A DNA stretch of 43,878 nucleotides from Planococcus sp. A6 (GCF_028823615.1 NZ_JAPEHT010000011.1:1-43878); one strand, 5' to 3'. Counted from the stretch's first letter, positions 1 to 10,344 are shown. Translations and numbers: made by a program. The notes: generated by a model from the letters alone, not told the origin.

Positions 1-29
1 GATCGCCGGTTCGATCCCGGTCGGGACCG
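1..29 (+). tRNA. 3' end of a tRNA (possibly tRNA-Asp), truncated by window edge
   Basis: A T arm is visible: stem 5-9 pairs with 17-21 around the loop TTCGATC. It is followed by a 7-nt acceptor strand CGGGACC (22-28) and a G discriminator (29). An acceptor of this sequence implies a 5' end GGTCCCG, which together with G73 suits tRNA-Asp. The anticodon lies outside the window, so identity is a guess. The next bases are TCA rather than an encoded CCA. Confidence 0.5.
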
Positions 30-43
30 TCATTCCAAAAAGT

Positions 44-72
44 GAGCACAGCGAACCCGCTGTGCTCTTTTT
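44..72 (+). terminator. Rho-independent terminator after tRNA
   Basis: A 9-bp perfect stem GAGCACAGC/GCTGTGCTC with a 6-nt loop is followed by five T residues. It closes the tRNA transcript upstream of tsaE. Confidence 0.8.
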
Positions 73-90
73 CTATGGAAACAATATATT

Positions 91-119
91 TTGATTTGGA
101 CGGCTATCTCCGCTAAACT
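91..119 (+). promoter_or_regulatory. Probable sigma-A promoter of the tsaE operon
   Basis: A -35 TTGATT and a -10 TAAACT are separated by 17 bp and lie about 30 bp before the tsaE start. The elements are imperfect but the spacing and position fit. Confidence 0.5.
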
Positions 120-148
120 ATGAAAAGACTCAAACGAGGTGAAGAGAC

Positions 149-601
149 ATGAGCTTTACGATTACAGTGCAATCGCCGGAACAGACAGAGAAACTTGCCA
201 TTCGATTGGCTTTGCTTTTACAGGCTCAAGATCTCCTAACACTGGAAGGTGACTTAGGGGCAGGCAAGACGACTTTTACTAAGGGATTAGCCAAAGGGCT
301 CGGAATCGAACGAACGGTCAATAGCCCGACTTTCACTATCCTCAAGCAATATGAAGGCCGATTAAATCTGAATCATTTTGATGTATACCGATTGGAAAAT
401 AGTGATGAAGATATTGGTTTTGATGAATTGTTTGCAGAAGAAGCTGTGTCAGTAATTGAATGGGCTCAGTTCATCGAGGATTATTTGCCGGAGGAACGCT
501 TGGACATTGTCATTCGCCGCTTGTCTGAAGAAGGGCGTGAAGTGGAGTTTCAGCCGCATGGTGTCCGTTACGAAAACTTATGCAGGGAGCTAATGCAATG
601 A
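149..601 (+). CDS. tsaE: tRNA t6A biosynthesis ATPase TsaE
   Basis: TsaE is the P-loop ATPase that works with TsaB and TsaD in the cytoplasm to transfer threonylcarbamoyl to A37 of ANN-decoding tRNAs. At 150 aa the length is typical. The Walker A motif GDLGAGKTTF lies near residue 35, and the family segment NSPTFTIL and the HFDVYRL segment follow. The ATG start is preceded by AGGTGA. It is first in a four-gene operon whose members overlap, an order also found in Bacillus (ydiB-ydiC-ydiD-ydiE). Its 3' end overlaps the tsaB start. Confidence 0.95.
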   Translation: MSFTITVQSPEQTEKLAIRLALLLQAQDLLTLEGDLGAGKTTFTKGLAKGLGIERTVNSPTFTILKQYEGRLNLNHFDVYRLENSDEDIGFDELFAEEAVSVIEWAQFIEDYLPEERLDIVIRRLSEEGREVEFQPHGVRYENLCRELMQ

Positions 602-1290
602 TTTTAGGAATCGATACGTCGAATTCGCCGCTAGCTATCGCTTTGGTGAAAGACGATACAGTATTAATAGAAGAAACTCAAAATCTAAAGATCAATCATT
701 CTTTAACTGCTATGCCTGCAGTAGAGGATTTGATGAAAAAAGCGAAAATTGCTCCGGGTGATTTAACACGAATTGTTGTTGCAGAAGGACCTGGATCCTA
801 TACAGGGGTTCGAATTGGCCTGACAATCGCGAAAATTCTCGCGTGGTCGTTGAAAATTCCGTTGACCACTGTATCGAGTTTGAAGGTTCTTGCAGCGAAC
901 GGGCAGGGATTTAATGGTCTGATTTGCCCTGTGATGGATGCAAGACGCGGTACCGCTTTTACTGCACTTTATGATGGGCGTCAGCTATCAACGGTCCTTT
1001 CAGATCGCCATAGTGACTTCAAGACGTTTTTGGAACAAGTCCGTACACATGGACAACCTGTTTTGTTTACGGGAGTTGACCTTGAGATTCACCGGACAGT
1101 GATTGAGGAGGTACTTGGGGACTTGGCCTATTTTGCACCGTACCAAAATAGACTGCCAAGAGCATCGAATTTGATTGCTTTGTCAACGACTGAAGAAGCG
1201 AAAGAAGTACACCACACGGTTCCTGAATATCGCCGGATTACAGAAGCGGAAGCGAATCTTGCAAAAACGGATGAAGGAAAAAGCCGATGA
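598..1290 (+). CDS. tsaB: tRNA t6A biosynthesis protein TsaB
   Basis: TsaB is the non-catalytic ASKHA-fold partner that dimerises with TsaD in the t6A complex. The N-terminus MILGIDTSNSPLAIAL and the segment EGPGSYTGVRIGL are characteristic of the family. I place the start at ATG 598 because AGGGAG sits 9 bp upstream and translation from 598 gives the usual N-terminus; an in-frame ATG at 580 would add six atypical residues. It overlaps the tsaE stop by 4 bp and the rimI start by 4 bp, indicating translational coupling. Confidence 0.94.
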   Translation: MILGIDTSNSPLAIALVKDDTVLIEETQNLKINHSLTAMPAVEDLMKKAKIAPGDLTRIVVAEGPGSYTGVRIGLTIAKILAWSLKIPLTTVSSLKVLAANGQGFNGLICPVMDARRGTAFTALYDGRQLSTVLSDRHSDFKTFLEQVRTHGQPVLFTGVDLEIHRTVIEEVLGDLAYFAPYQNRLPRASNLIALSTTEEAKEVHHTVPEYRRITEAEANLAKTDEGKSR

Positions 1291-1742
1291 GCGAATTAGT
1301 GACATTCCGGAAAATGACCATACATGATGTAAATGAAGTTTATGAAATTGAAAAACAATCGTTTACGCTAGCCTGGACAAAAGAGGCGTTTGAGCAAGAG
1401 ATGCTGAAAAACGAATTTGCTTATTATGTGTTGGCTGAAACGCAAGAAGGAGTCGTCGGTTACTGTGGCATGTGGCTTGTCATGGACGAAGCACATATTA
1501 CGAATATCGCCATCTCACCCAAAGAACGGGGCAAGAAGTTTGGGGAAGCATTAATGAAAGAGGCAATAGAAACTGCAAAAGCACAAGGTGCGAAATTGAT
1601 GACATTAGAAGCACGTGTTAGCAATGTAGCTGCGCTTAATTTATATAGGAAACTAGGATTTCAAAATGGTGGCATCCGAAAAGGTTATTACACGGATAAT
1701 CAGGAAGATGCCATAGTTATGTGGGTGAATTTCGATGAATAA
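1287..1742 (+). CDS. rimI: Ribosomal protein bS18 N-acetyltransferase RimI (GNAT family)
   Basis: A GNAT-fold acetyltransferase of 151 aa. The acetyl-CoA-binding region is [18 protein letters not shown] (about residues 72-89), followed by the RimI-type stretch [19 protein letters not shown] and a C-terminal GYY. RimI acetylates the N-terminal alanine of ribosomal protein S18 and is commonly embedded in the tsa operon. The ATG overlaps the tsaB stop (ATGA) and the gene overlaps tsaD by 8 bp. Substrate specificity is inferred from family and context. Confidence 0.9.
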   Translation: MSELVTFRKMTIHDVNEVYEIEKQSFTLAWTKEAFEQEMLKNEFAYYVLAETQEGVVGYCGMWLVMDEAHITNIAISPKERGKKFGEALMKEAIETAKAQGAKLMTLEARVSNVAALNLYRKLGFQNGGIRKGYYTDNQEDAIVMWVNFDE

Positions 1743-2754
1743 AGACATTTATGTATTGGGAATAGAAACGAGTTGCGACGAAACAGCAGCTTCAGTCGTA
1801 AAAAACGGGACAGAAATCATCTCCAATGTGGTGGCATCGCAAATTGAGAGCCATAAGCGCTTCGGTGGCGTTGTGCCGGAAATTGCATCGAGACATCATG
1901 TCGAGCAGATCACGATTGTGATTGAAGAAGCCTTGCAGCAGGCGAATTTGGTGCCAGCTGAGTTATCCGCGGTGGCTGTAACAGAAGGGCCGGGTCTAGT
2001 AGGGGCATTGCTGGTTGGTGTCAATGCAGCAAAGGCATTTGCGTTTGCGCATAGCTTGCCGCTAGTGGGTGTGCATCATATCGCGGGACATATATATGCG
2101 AATCGATTAGAGCAGGAAATGGAGTTTCCGCTTTTGTCGTTGGTCATTTCTGGAGGGCATACTGAGTTGATTCTCATGAAAGAGCATGGTGATTTTACAG
2201 TTATCGGTGAAACTAGGGATGATGCTGCAGGGGAAGCCTACGACAAAGTGGCGCGGACATTGAATTTGCCGTATCCTGGAGGGCCGCATATCGACCGGTT
2301 GGCGCATCAAAGCGCGGAAGCAGTCGATTTTCCGCGGGTTTGGCTGGAAGAAGGATCCTATGACTTCAGTTTTAGCGGATTGAAATCATCTGTGCTGAAT
2401 TATATGCATAATATGAAGCAACGCGGGGAAACACCAGTACCAGAAGCTGTTGCCGCAGGATTCCAAAACAGCGTCGTGGAAGTTGTAACGGCCAAAACTT
2501 TGCGTGCAGCAAGGGAATTTGGCGTTCAACAAGTGATTGCAGCCGGCGGTGTAGCAGCCAATAAAGGCTTGCGCCAATCGCTGACTGAGACTTTTGAAAA
2601 AGAGGGTATTCCTTTCTTTATTCCGCCGCTTCCGCTTTGTACAGATAATGCAGCTATGATTGCAGCGGCTGGAACGGTTATGTACGAAAAAGGATTAACA
2701 GGAGATATGGCCATGAATGGGCGCCCGGGTATGCCTTTGAGTTCATGGATTTAA
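1735..2754 (+). CDS. tsaD: tRNA N6-adenosine threonylcarbamoyltransferase TsaD
   Basis: TsaD (formerly Gcp) catalyses transfer of the threonylcarbamoyl group from TC-AMP to A37 of tRNA. At 339 aa it has normal length. It shows the N-terminal [15 protein letters not shown] motif, the metal-binding histidines in [12 protein letters not shown] (near residue 110-117), the SGGHTELI segment and the C-terminal CTDNAAMIA with its metal-binding Asp. It is last in the tsa operon and is followed by a strong terminator. Confidence 0.97.
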   Translation: MNKDIYVLGIETSCDETAASVVKNGTEIISNVVASQIESHKRFGGVVPEIASRHHVEQITIVIEEALQQANLVPAELSAVAVTEGPGLVGALLVGVNAAKAFAFAHSLPLVGVHHIAGHIYANRLEQEMEFPLLSLVISGGHTELILMKEHGDFTVIGETRDDAAGEAYDKVARTLNLPYPGGPHIDRLAHQSAEAVDFPRVWLEEGSYDFSFSGLKSSVLNYMHNMKQRGETPVPEAVAAGFQNSVVEVVTAKTLRAAREFGVQQVIAAGGVAANKGLRQSLTETFEKEGIPFFIPPLPLCTDNAAMIAAAGTVMYEKGLTGDMAMNGRPGMPLSSWI

Positions 2755-2758
2755 CTGA

Positions 2759-2805
2759 AAGCATTACCGCAATTTATTGAGAATTGCGGTAATGCTTCTT
2801 TTTTT
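2759..2805 (+). terminator. Rho-independent terminator of the tsa operon
   Basis: A 16-bp perfect stem (2759-2774 with 2782-2797), a 7-nt loop and then C plus seven T residues. Confidence 0.93.
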
Positions 2806-2871
2806 ATGAATAATATCCAAATGTTACAAAGACATAGAAATGTATTTTCTGTCAATAGAGAACATTTGTAC

Positions 2872-2989
2872 TTATGCACAATTTGTGAATAAGCTGTTAA
2901 CAACCTATCGATAAATAGTGGATTTCCTATATATTGTGGAGTTGAAGGTGGAAAACTATGTGGATAAAAGAAAAGAGGTCTGTGGATAA
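2872..2989. promoter_or_regulatory. Cluster of four DnaA boxes
   Basis: Four matches to the DnaA box TTATNCACA lie within 118 bp: TTATGCACA at 2872-2880 (plus orientation), and TGTGAATAA at 2884-2892, TGTGGATAA at 2959-2967 and TGTGGATAA at 2981-2989 (minus orientation). The first two are nearly back to back in inverted orientation; the last two are the strict TTATCCACA form, 22 bp apart. The flanks are AT-rich. Non-oriC DnaA-box clusters titrate DnaA and regulate replication initiation in Bacillus. No other gene occupies 2806-3118. Confidence 0.7.
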
Positions 2990-3118
2990 TGTTCGTAACT
3001 CTGTTGATAGTTGATTTTACAACTCTTCTATTGTGTACAAATCTGTGGAAATATTTATTTTGGTAAATGGTATTGACCTATATGTAGTGAAAAGAAAAAC
3101 CGCATACCCAGTATGCGG

Positions 3119-5080
3119 TCAGGAATTCATTTCTTCAAGTTGTTCTTGTAGTTCGAGCCATTCGGCCATGGTTTCTTCATGTGAGTGCTTGAGTTCTTCG
3201 AGACGTGATTGCAACGGCATGACGCGTTCATGGTCCTGGAAAATATCCGGTTCGCATAGCTGTTCTTCAATCGCTGCGATTTCTTCATCCAGAGATTCCA
3301 TGGCTTGTTCGATTTCGGTGTTTTTCCTTACTAACTGGCGTTCGAGTTTTTTGGCTTCCTTGTCGATTTGCGAAGTGGAGGCGGACGTTTGGGTCTCTGG
3401 CTGTTTCGCTTTTGCTTCGAGTGCATCAAGTGCCGCGAGTTCTTCATGGGTCTCTGGCTGTTTCGCTTTTGCTTCGAGTGCATCAAGTGCCGCGAGTTCT
3501 TCAGTTTCGAGTTTTTTCTCTACATAGTAATCGTAATCGCCCAAATACTCGGTTGTTCCGTCACGGGACAGTTCAACCACTTTTGTGGCGATTCGGTTCA
3601 TGAAATAGCGGTCGTGGGAAACGAATAACAGTGTGCCGGGATAGTCGATCAAGGCGTTTTCCAACACTTCTTTGCTGTCGAGGTCCAAATGGTTGGTCGG
3701 CTCATCAAGCAGCAGGACATTGGCTTTTTGCATCATGAGCTTAGCAAGTGCCACACGCGCTTTTTCGCCGCCCGATAAAGTCGATACCGGCTTCAGGACA
3801 TCGTCTCCGGTGAATAAGAAGCGTCCGAGGATGCCCCGGATGTCTTTTTCATTTACATGCGGGTAGTCGTCCCATAATTCGTTGAGGACGAGCTTATTGC
3901 CCTTTAAGTTCGCTTGTTCCTGGTCGTAATAGCCGAATTGGATGCCGGTGCCGTAATGGATGTCACCTGCGAGTGCCGGCAATTCTTTCATGATGGTCTT
4001 GAGCAGCGTCGATTTGCCGACACCGTTCGGGCCGACAAGTGCGAGGCTGTCGGTGCGGTAAAGTTTTAGCGAGATGTTGTTCGACACCGGCTGGTCGCCA
4101 TAGCCGACAGACAAGGCTTGGACGTTCAAGACATCGTTGCCGCTTTGCTTTTGGATGTCGAAGCCGAAGCGTGCTGATTTTTCATCGCCTTCTGGAGCTT
4201 CCATCCAATCGGTCTTCTCGAGTACACGGCGTCTGCTTTGCGCCATTTTCGTCGTCGAAGCACGGACCAGGTTGCGGGCGACATAGTCTTCAAGCTTGGC
4301 TTTCTCGCTTTGTTCTTTCTCGTAATGCTTGCGATCGAGTTCGTATTGTTTCGCTTTTTCGCTTAAATAACGGCTGTAGTTGCCGGTGTATTTACGGACC
4401 TTCTTGCGTGACACTTCGTAAACCAGCGTGACGACTTGGTCGAGGAAATAGCGGTCATGCGACACGATGAGCAATGCGCCCGGGTAATTCTTCAAATAAT
4501 TTTCGAGCCAGCTCAGCGTTTCGATGTCCAAGTGGTTGGTCGGCTCATCGAGAATCAAGAGCTGCGGCTTTGCGAGCAGGAGCTTCGCCAGCATAAGGCG
4601 GGTTTTCTGGCCGCCTGACAGAGAAGTGATTTTCTTTTCGTAGTCTTCCGCATAGAACTTCATGCCGTGCAGGACCGCGCGCGTATCGGCTTCGAACTGA
4701 TACCCGCCGGCATCTTTGAAATGGGTCTGGAGAAGGTCATACTCTTGCATGACCTTGGCATTGCGTTCGGCATCGTTGTAGACATCTGGATCAGCCATTG
4801 CCGCTTCGAGCTGGCGCAGCTTCGCTTCTTGGTTCCGGAAATGGGCGAAGATCTTCATCATTTCCTGCCATACGGTGGCGTTTAAATCTTTCGGCATAAT
4901 CAAATCGCCGCTGTCGTAAGACATTTCACCGGCGATGATTTTCAATAATGTGGATTTTCCGGCACCGTTGCGGCCGACGAGTGCGACCCGGTCACGGTGC
5001 TGGACTTCGAGTTTGGCGCCTGAGATGATTTCCTCGGCACCGAATGATTTATGGATTTGATTGACTTGCAATACGATCAT
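3119..5080 (-). CDS. ABC-F family ATPase (YdiF/Uup-like translation factor)
   Basis: A cytoplasmic ABC-F protein of 653 aa with two nucleotide-binding domains and no membrane segment. The first has Walker A GRNGAGKST (near 37), signature LSGGQKTR and Walker B LLILDEPTNHLD. The second has GPNGVGKST, LSGGEKAR and VLLLDEPTNHLD. The P-tRNA interaction linker lies between them, and a charged C-terminal coiled coil of the Uup/YdiF type ends the protein. Such proteins act on the ribosomal E site. A perfect 57-bp tandem duplication (3390-3446, 3447-3503) doubles 19 residues in the linker before the coiled coil. AGGTGA precedes the ATG. It lies convergent to the tsa operon. Confidence 0.93.
   Translation of the reverse strand: MIVLQVNQIHKSFGAEEIISGAKLEVQHRDRVALVGRNGAGKSTLLKIIAGEMSYDSGDLIMPKDLNATVWQEMMKIFAHFRNQEAKLRQLEAAMADPDVYNDAERNAKVMQEYDLLQTHFKDAGGYQFEADTRAVLHGMKFYAEDYEKKITSLSGGQKTRLMLAKLLLAKPQLLILDEPTNHLDIETLSWLENYLKNYPGALLIVSHDRYFLDQVVTLVYEVSRKKVRKYTGNYSRYLSEKAKQYELDRKHYEKEQSEKAKLEDYVARNLVRASTTKMAQSRRRVLEKTDWMEAPEGDEKSARFGFDIQKQSGNDVLNVQALSVGYGDQPVSNNISLKLYRTDSLALVGPNGVGKSTLLKTIMKELPALAGDIHYGTGIQFGYYDQEQANLKGNKLVLNELWDDYPHVNEKDIRGILGRFLFTGDDVLKPVSTLSGGEKARVALAKLMMQKANVLLLDEPTNHLDLDSKEVLENALIDYPGTLLFVSHDRYFMNRIATKVVELSRDGTTEYLGDYDYYVEKKLETEELAALDALEAKAKQPETHEELAALDALEAKAKQPETQTSASTSQIDKEAKKLERQLVRKNTEIEQAMESLDEEIAAIEEQLCEPDIFQDHERVMPLQSRLEELKHSHEETMAEWLELQEQLEEMNS
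3390..3503. repeat. Perfect 57-bp in-frame tandem repeat inside the ABC-F gene
   Basis: Units 3390-3446 and 3447-3503 are identical. Each encodes 19 residues of an Ala/Glu/Leu-rich linker (ending in KQPET). The unit length is a multiple of three, so the frame is kept. Confidence 0.95.
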
Positions 5081-5144
5081 TTAGGGTCACCTCTATTCTT
5101 CTTAAGTGTAGCTGATGGGCGTGCGCTTCGCAATTACGCAAGCC

Positions 5145-5173
5145 TTTACATATCAAGGCCTGTCATGTAAGAT
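5145..5173 (+). promoter_or_regulatory. Probable sigma-A promoter of rex
   Basis: A -35 TTTACA and a -10 TAAGAT have exact 17-bp spacing and lie 39 bp before the preferred ATG. No obvious Rex operator (TTGTGAA-type palindrome) was found nearby. Confidence 0.55.
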
Positions 5174-5211
5174 TGATACGATTTGACAACAGTTCAGAAG
5201 GAAGCGATCCC

Positions 5212-5844
5212 ATGCTTGACGAATCCCATAAAATCCCGCAAGCGACAACGAAGCGGCTGCCCTTGTATTACCGGTTTCTCCAGAATTTTGCCAATGCTGG
5301 ACAAAAGCGCATTTCCTCGCAGGAGTTGAGCGAAGCGATGAAAATCGATTCGGCGACCATCCGCCGCGATTTTTCCCATCTTGGCGCACTCGGCAAAAAA
5401 GGTTACGGTTATGATGTGCAGGAGCTCTTGGCATTTTTCCGTAAGACGCTTGACCAGGACGAAGCGACGAATGTCGCCTTGATCGGTGTCGGCAGCCTCG
5501 GCAGCGCATTTTTAAAATACAATTTTCACCGCAATCACAACACGAAAATCATCCTCGCCTTTGATACGAACAGCCCCCATGAAGGGAAGCAGATCAGCGG
5601 CATCGATACGTACCACCCGGATTTGATTGAAGAGAAGATTAAGCAGTACGGTGTGGAAGTGGTCATTCTGACGGTGCCGTCGCGGTCGGCTCAAGATGTC
5701 ACCGACCGGCTCGCGCAGACAGACATTAAAGGCATACTCAATTTCACGCCAGTACGCATTTCCGTGCCTGAACATATCCGTGTCCAGACGATTGATTTAT
5801 CGGTCGAACTGCAGACTTTGATCTATCAGATCAAGCATGATTAA
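5212..5844 (+). CDS. rex: Redox-sensing transcriptional repressor Rex
   Basis: Rex is a dimeric NADH/NAD+-sensing repressor of fermentation and respiration genes. The N-terminal winged helix (to about residue 80) includes [27 protein letters not shown] Rossmann domain follows with the dinucleotide motif [11 protein letters not shown], and the C-terminal domain-swap helix ends the protein. I choose ATG 5212 (211 aa, usual family length) because AGAAGGAAG precedes it; a TTG at 5173 would overlap the -10 element. It lies between the ABC-F gene and tatAC as in Bacillus. Confidence 0.94.
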   Translation: MLDESHKIPQATTKRLPLYYRFLQNFANAGQKRISSQELSEAMKIDSATIRRDFSHLGALGKKGYGYDVQELLAFFRKTLDQDEATNVALIGVGSLGSAFLKYNFHRNHNTKIILAFDTNSPHEGKQISGIDTYHPDLIEEKIKQYGVEVVILTVPSRSAQDVTDRLAQTDIKGILNFTPVRISVPEHIRVQTIDLSVELQTLIYQIKHD

Positions 5845-5934
5845 CATAAAACCTTCACATTTGAACGGCCATTGCAAATAGCCAAAAGGCCGTGTTTCAT
5901 GTACACTAGAAGCATACTACAGGAGGTGTCTGAT

Positions 5935-6147
5935 ATGGCTCCAGGTCCACTAAGTTTAATCATCATCGGGATTGTCGCCTTGCTGATTTTCGGCCCGAAA
6001 AAATTGCCGGAACTAGGTAAAGCATTCGGTTCTTCCTTGCGCGAATTCAAAAACGCGACAAAAGGATTGGCTGATGACGATGAAGATGACAAGAAAGTCG
6101 AAACAGCGAAGAAAAACGATCTAGACAAGAAAGACGAGCACAAGTAA
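5935..6147 (+). CDS. tatA: Sec-independent translocase subunit TatA
   Basis: A 70-aa TatA/TatE-type protein: a short N-terminus, one hydrophobic helix (residues 5-19), the hinge [14 protein letters not shown], an amphipathic helix and an acidic/basic tail. TatA oligomers form the pore through which folded twin-arginine substrates cross the membrane. The start is ATG 5935 because AGGAGGTG sits 7 bp upstream; in-frame starts further upstream would put residues before the membrane helix. It is followed by tatC, giving the minimal two-component TatA-TatC system of Firmicutes; no tatB is seen. Confidence 0.93.
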   Translation: MAPGPLSLIIIGIVALLIFGPKKLPELGKAFGSSLREFKNATKGLADDDEDDKKVETAKKNDLDKKDEHK

Positions 6148-6167
6148 CACGATAGGATGTTTGTCCG

Positions 6168-6941
6168 ATGAACCAACAAAATGAAATGACGGTAGTTGAA
6201 CATATAGGTGAACTCAGAAAACGGCTGACCTTGATAGTCGTTTTCTTTCTGTTCGCGCTTATTGCGGGATTCTTCCTCGCCGAGCCGCTGATCCGCTATT
6301 TGCAGTTCAGTGAAGAGGCGCGGAATCTGACGCTGAACGCGTTCAAGATAACCGATCCGATTAAGATATATATGCAGGTTATGATGATTTTGGCATTGAT
6401 TATCACGTCGCCATTGATCATGTACCAATTTTGGGCATTCATCAGCCCGGGACTCTCTGACAGGGAGCGAAAAGTGACGCTTGGGTATATCCCGTTTTCC
6501 TTGTCGTTGTTTATCGGCGGGATTGCGTTTTCCTATTTGGTGCTGTTCCCGTATGTCATTGGGTTCATGCTCAATATTTCGGAGAACCTGGATATCCAGG
6601 AGACGATTGGGATCAATGAGTATTTCCAATTTTTGTTCCAAATTACTTTGCCGTTCGGCTTTATCTTCCAGCTGCCGGTATTGATGCTGTTTTTGACGCG
6701 TCTCGGTATTTTGACGCCGATGATGATGACGAAGTACCGGAAGTATGCGTATTTGGCGCTGGTGACGATCGCCGCGTTCATTACGCCGCCGGATATTATT
6801 TCCCATATGATTGTGACATTGCCGCTGATCTTGTTGTATGAATTCAGTGTGGTCATTGCGCGCATCGGATATCGCAAGTTCCTGCGGGCAGAACAGCAGC
6901 AGGCAATTGCAGAACAGACAGAAGACCTTCCGCCGAAATGA
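6168..6941 (+). CDS. tatC: Sec-independent translocase subunit TatC
   Basis: TatC is the six-helix membrane receptor that recognises the twin-arginine signal peptide. The cytoplasmic N-terminal signature EHIGELRKRL is present, followed by six hydrophobic segments. The P-rich loop FWAFISPGLSDRERK and the FITPPDIIS segment are typical. At 257 aa the length is normal. It starts 20 bp after tatA with AGGATG upstream and is probably co-transcribed with it; a terminator overlaps its 3' end. Confidence 0.95.
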   Translation: MNQQNEMTVVEHIGELRKRLTLIVVFFLFALIAGFFLAEPLIRYLQFSEEARNLTLNAFKITDPIKIYMQVMMILALIITSPLIMYQFWAFISPGLSDRERKVTLGYIPFSLSLFIGGIAFSYLVLFPYVIGFMLNISENLDIQETIGINEYFQFLFQITLPFGFIFQLPVLMLFLTRLGILTPMMMTKYRKYAYLALVTIAAFITPPDIISHMIVTLPLILLYEFSVVIARIGYRKFLRAEQQQAIAEQTEDLPPK

Positions 6942-6958
6942 TGGCGGGAGGTTTTTTT
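6925..6958 (+). terminator. Terminator of tatAC
   Basis: The stem ACCTTCCGCC/GGCGGGAGGT has one G-T pair and an 8-nt loop, and is followed by seven T residues. It overlaps the last codons of tatC. Confidence 0.85.
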
Positions 6959-7001
6959 GTTTGGAATGAAAATGGGATGGGGGCAGGAGATTGCGCTCCT
7001 G

Positions 7002-7169
7002 GCGGATGCTTGCCGGGTGGCGGGAATCGAGCCTCCTCGTCGCAAAACATGTGCTCAACTCTCACTGCGTTCGAGCATCGCAAATGATTAGGCTCAGCGA
7101 TGCTTCGCTTAATCATTGCCTGCGGGGTCTCTCAAACCCGCTAATCACCCAGGCGTCACCGCCATCCGC
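7002..7169. repeat. Candidate dispersed intergenic palindromic repeat
   Basis: This non-coding, GC-rich block starts with GCGGATG...GGTGGCGG and ends with CCGCCATCCGC, so its ends are inverted. Inside are GAGCCTCCTCGTCGC and TGCGGGGTCTC. From memory this arrangement recurs as an intergenic repeat in Bacillaceae/Planococcaceae genomes. The middle (about 7045-7120) looks inserted or diverged. The rest of the gap, 7170-7407, holds nothing I recognise. Confidence 0.4.
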
Positions 7170-7407
7170 TTCATCTCTAAGTTTGTAGCAGTAATAGATT
7201 TCGTCGCCCTCTTACATCAAATGGTGAAATAATGTATGGCTCGTTTATTTTGATTTGTCCTTTCACTAGTACTTATTATTTTCCGAAGAAGTGAGGTGAT
7301 ATGTTCACTGCTCGGTGAAATGGCTATGTCTGTTTCGAGTGCGTGGACGAAATACATAAAGCGTATATTCTGTCCCGCATTTCAAAGAAAAATACGGTAC
7401 TTTTTGG

Positions 7408-8178
7408 TTATTGCAGGTTTTCCATTTGTTTGATGAAGGTTTCGATTTTGTCCATATTGAGTTGGATGAGCATGACGTAGCCGTTCAGCAGGATGTGCGC
7501 GATGATCGGTGTAAGGATGCGCTTGGTCCGCTGGTAGAGGGCAGCCAGGATCAGTCCGGTGGTAAAATAAAGCAAGAGGTGGGTAAACTCGAGATGGACG
7601 AGCGCGAAGACGAGTGCCGAGATGGCCGTGGCGATCCAGAAGTTCATCGTCTGATTTAATGAGCCGAAAACGACTCTGCGGAAGACGAGTTCTTCGAGTA
7701 TCGGGCCGAACAGGACGACCGCGATGATCGCGTACGGCACGACTTCAGCGATTCGGACAAGCGTCTGGGTATTGGCGGATCCCGGGTCGATGCCGATTGC
7801 CATTTCGATCATGGCAGCGATCGATTGGCCGATGATCAATAACAGAAAGCCGAGGACGCCCCAGCCGATTGCCGCGGGAAGGCTCGATTTTCTGCCTTTC
7901 CAAATATTGAAGAAGTTGCGGTCGCGCAAGATGAGAGCCATCGTGACGAGAAAGCCGACGCCCATTGTCAGGAAGATCAGCCAGCCAGACGTCGAAGCGC
8001 GAGCTGTGGCATCGTCAAGCCCTTGGTCGCGGAAATAGCCGAGCGTCGGGCCGATAAAGAGGATCGGCATGAGCTGAACGGCTACGAAGACGAGCAGGAC
8101 CAGGAGCGGCGTACGCATGTTTTTGCGCTTATACCCTTTCGCTTTCGAGGGAGAGGCGGTTTTATCGGTTGAGGTCAT
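7408..8178 (-). CDS. CPBP family intramembrane glutamic endopeptidase (YdiL-like)
   Basis: A multi-pass membrane protein with the CPBP (CAAX protease and bacteriocin-processing) signatures: EELVFRRVVFG (EExxxR), FALVHLEF, and HILLNG (HxxxN). About seven hydrophobic segments are visible after a basic N-terminus. The family cleaves peptides within the membrane; the substrate here is unknown. A GTG at 8202 is also in frame, but AAGGAG lies only 3 bp before it, whereas AAAGGA sits about 10 bp before ATG 8178, so I prefer 8178 (256 aa). The position ahead of groES matches Bacillus ydiL. Confidence 0.88.
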   Translation of the reverse strand: MTSTDKTASPSKAKGYKRKNMRTPLLVLLVFVAVQLMPILFIGPTLGYFRDQGLDDATARASTSGWLIFLTMGVGFLVTMALILRDRNFFNIWKGRKSSLPAAIGWGVLGFLLLIIGQSIAAMIEMAIGIDPGSANTQTLVRIAEVVPYAIIAVVLFGPILEELVFRRVVFGSLNQTMNFWIATAISALVFALVHLEFTHLLLYFTTGLILAALYQRTKRILTPIIAHILLNGYVMLIQLNMDKIETFIKQMENLQ

Positions 8179-8270
8179 GTAGTCAAATTCCTTTCTTTTC
8201 ACGTGCTCCTTTTATTGTAGGGCTTAACGGAAAAAGGCGCAAAGAATTCAAAACGGTCTAGGGTTTCTGC

Positions 8271-8299
8271 TTGCAATTAACTGAAGATTTTATTAAACT
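8271..8299 (+). promoter_or_regulatory. Sigma-A promoter of groESL
   Basis: A -35 TTGCAA and a -10 TAAACT are separated by 17 bp, immediately upstream of the CIRCE operator. Confidence 0.75.
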
Positions 8300-8309
8300 T
8301 ATCTATGGG

Positions 8310-8336
8310 TTAGCACTCAGAGGTTGAGAGTGCTAA
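8310..8336. promoter_or_regulatory. CIRCE operator (HrcA binding site)
   Basis: The perfect inverted repeat TTAGCACTC-N9-GAGTGCTAA lies just downstream of the groESL promoter. It is the HrcA repressor site, so groESL should be heat induced through HrcA. hrcA is not in the window. Confidence 0.98.
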
Positions 8337-8374
8337 GCGACTAGAAGCTATTTAATTTGAGGAGGGTGTTTCAA

Positions 8375-8659
8375 TTGTTAAGACCATTAGGAGATCGTGT
8401 CATCATTGAGCTCGTCGAAGTGGAAGAAAAGACATCTAGCGGAATCGTCTTGCCAGGATCGGCGCAGGAAAAACCGCAGGAAGGCAAAGTGATTGCGGTA
8501 GGGAATGGACTTATCCGTGAAAATGGACAGCGCACAGAGCTGGACGTAACTGAAGGAGACCGCGTCGTCTTTTCGAAATATGCGGGCACAGAATTGAAAT
8601 ACGAAGGCAAAGAATACTTAATTTTACGTGAAAACGACATCCTTGCGATCGTCGGCTAA
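8375..8659 (+). CDS. groES: Co-chaperonin GroES
   Basis: GroES is the heptameric lid of the GroEL chamber. The protein reads (M)[19 protein letters not shown], has the mobile-loop segment [15 protein letters not shown] and ends [11 protein letters not shown]; the 94 aa match the family exactly. The start is TTG 8375, because GGAGG lies 8 bp upstream and the family begins with M-(L/K)-x-PLGDR. The TTG at 8357 overlaps that ribosome binding site and is rejected. It forms an operon with groEL under a CIRCE-controlled promoter. Confidence 0.97.
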   Translation: MLRPLGDRVIIELVEVEEKTSSGIVLPGSAQEKPQEGKVIAVGNGLIRENGQRTELDVTEGDRVVFSKYAGTELKYEGKEYLILRENDILAIVG

Positions 8660-8669
8660 ATAAGCATAA

Positions 8670-10329
<1,660 letters not shown>

Positions 10330-10344
10330 AATAGCCAACAAATT

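Noticed and set aside
3033-3527. Ser-rich open frame on the plus strand
   Set aside because: It is antisense to the ABC-F gene and its Ser/Cys-rich composition is the usual shadow of Glu/Leu-rich coding.
5841-7058. 405-codon minus-strand frame across tatAC
   Set aside because: It runs opposite tatA and tatC, has shadow-type composition (Arg/Gln/His-rich) and no ribosome binding site.
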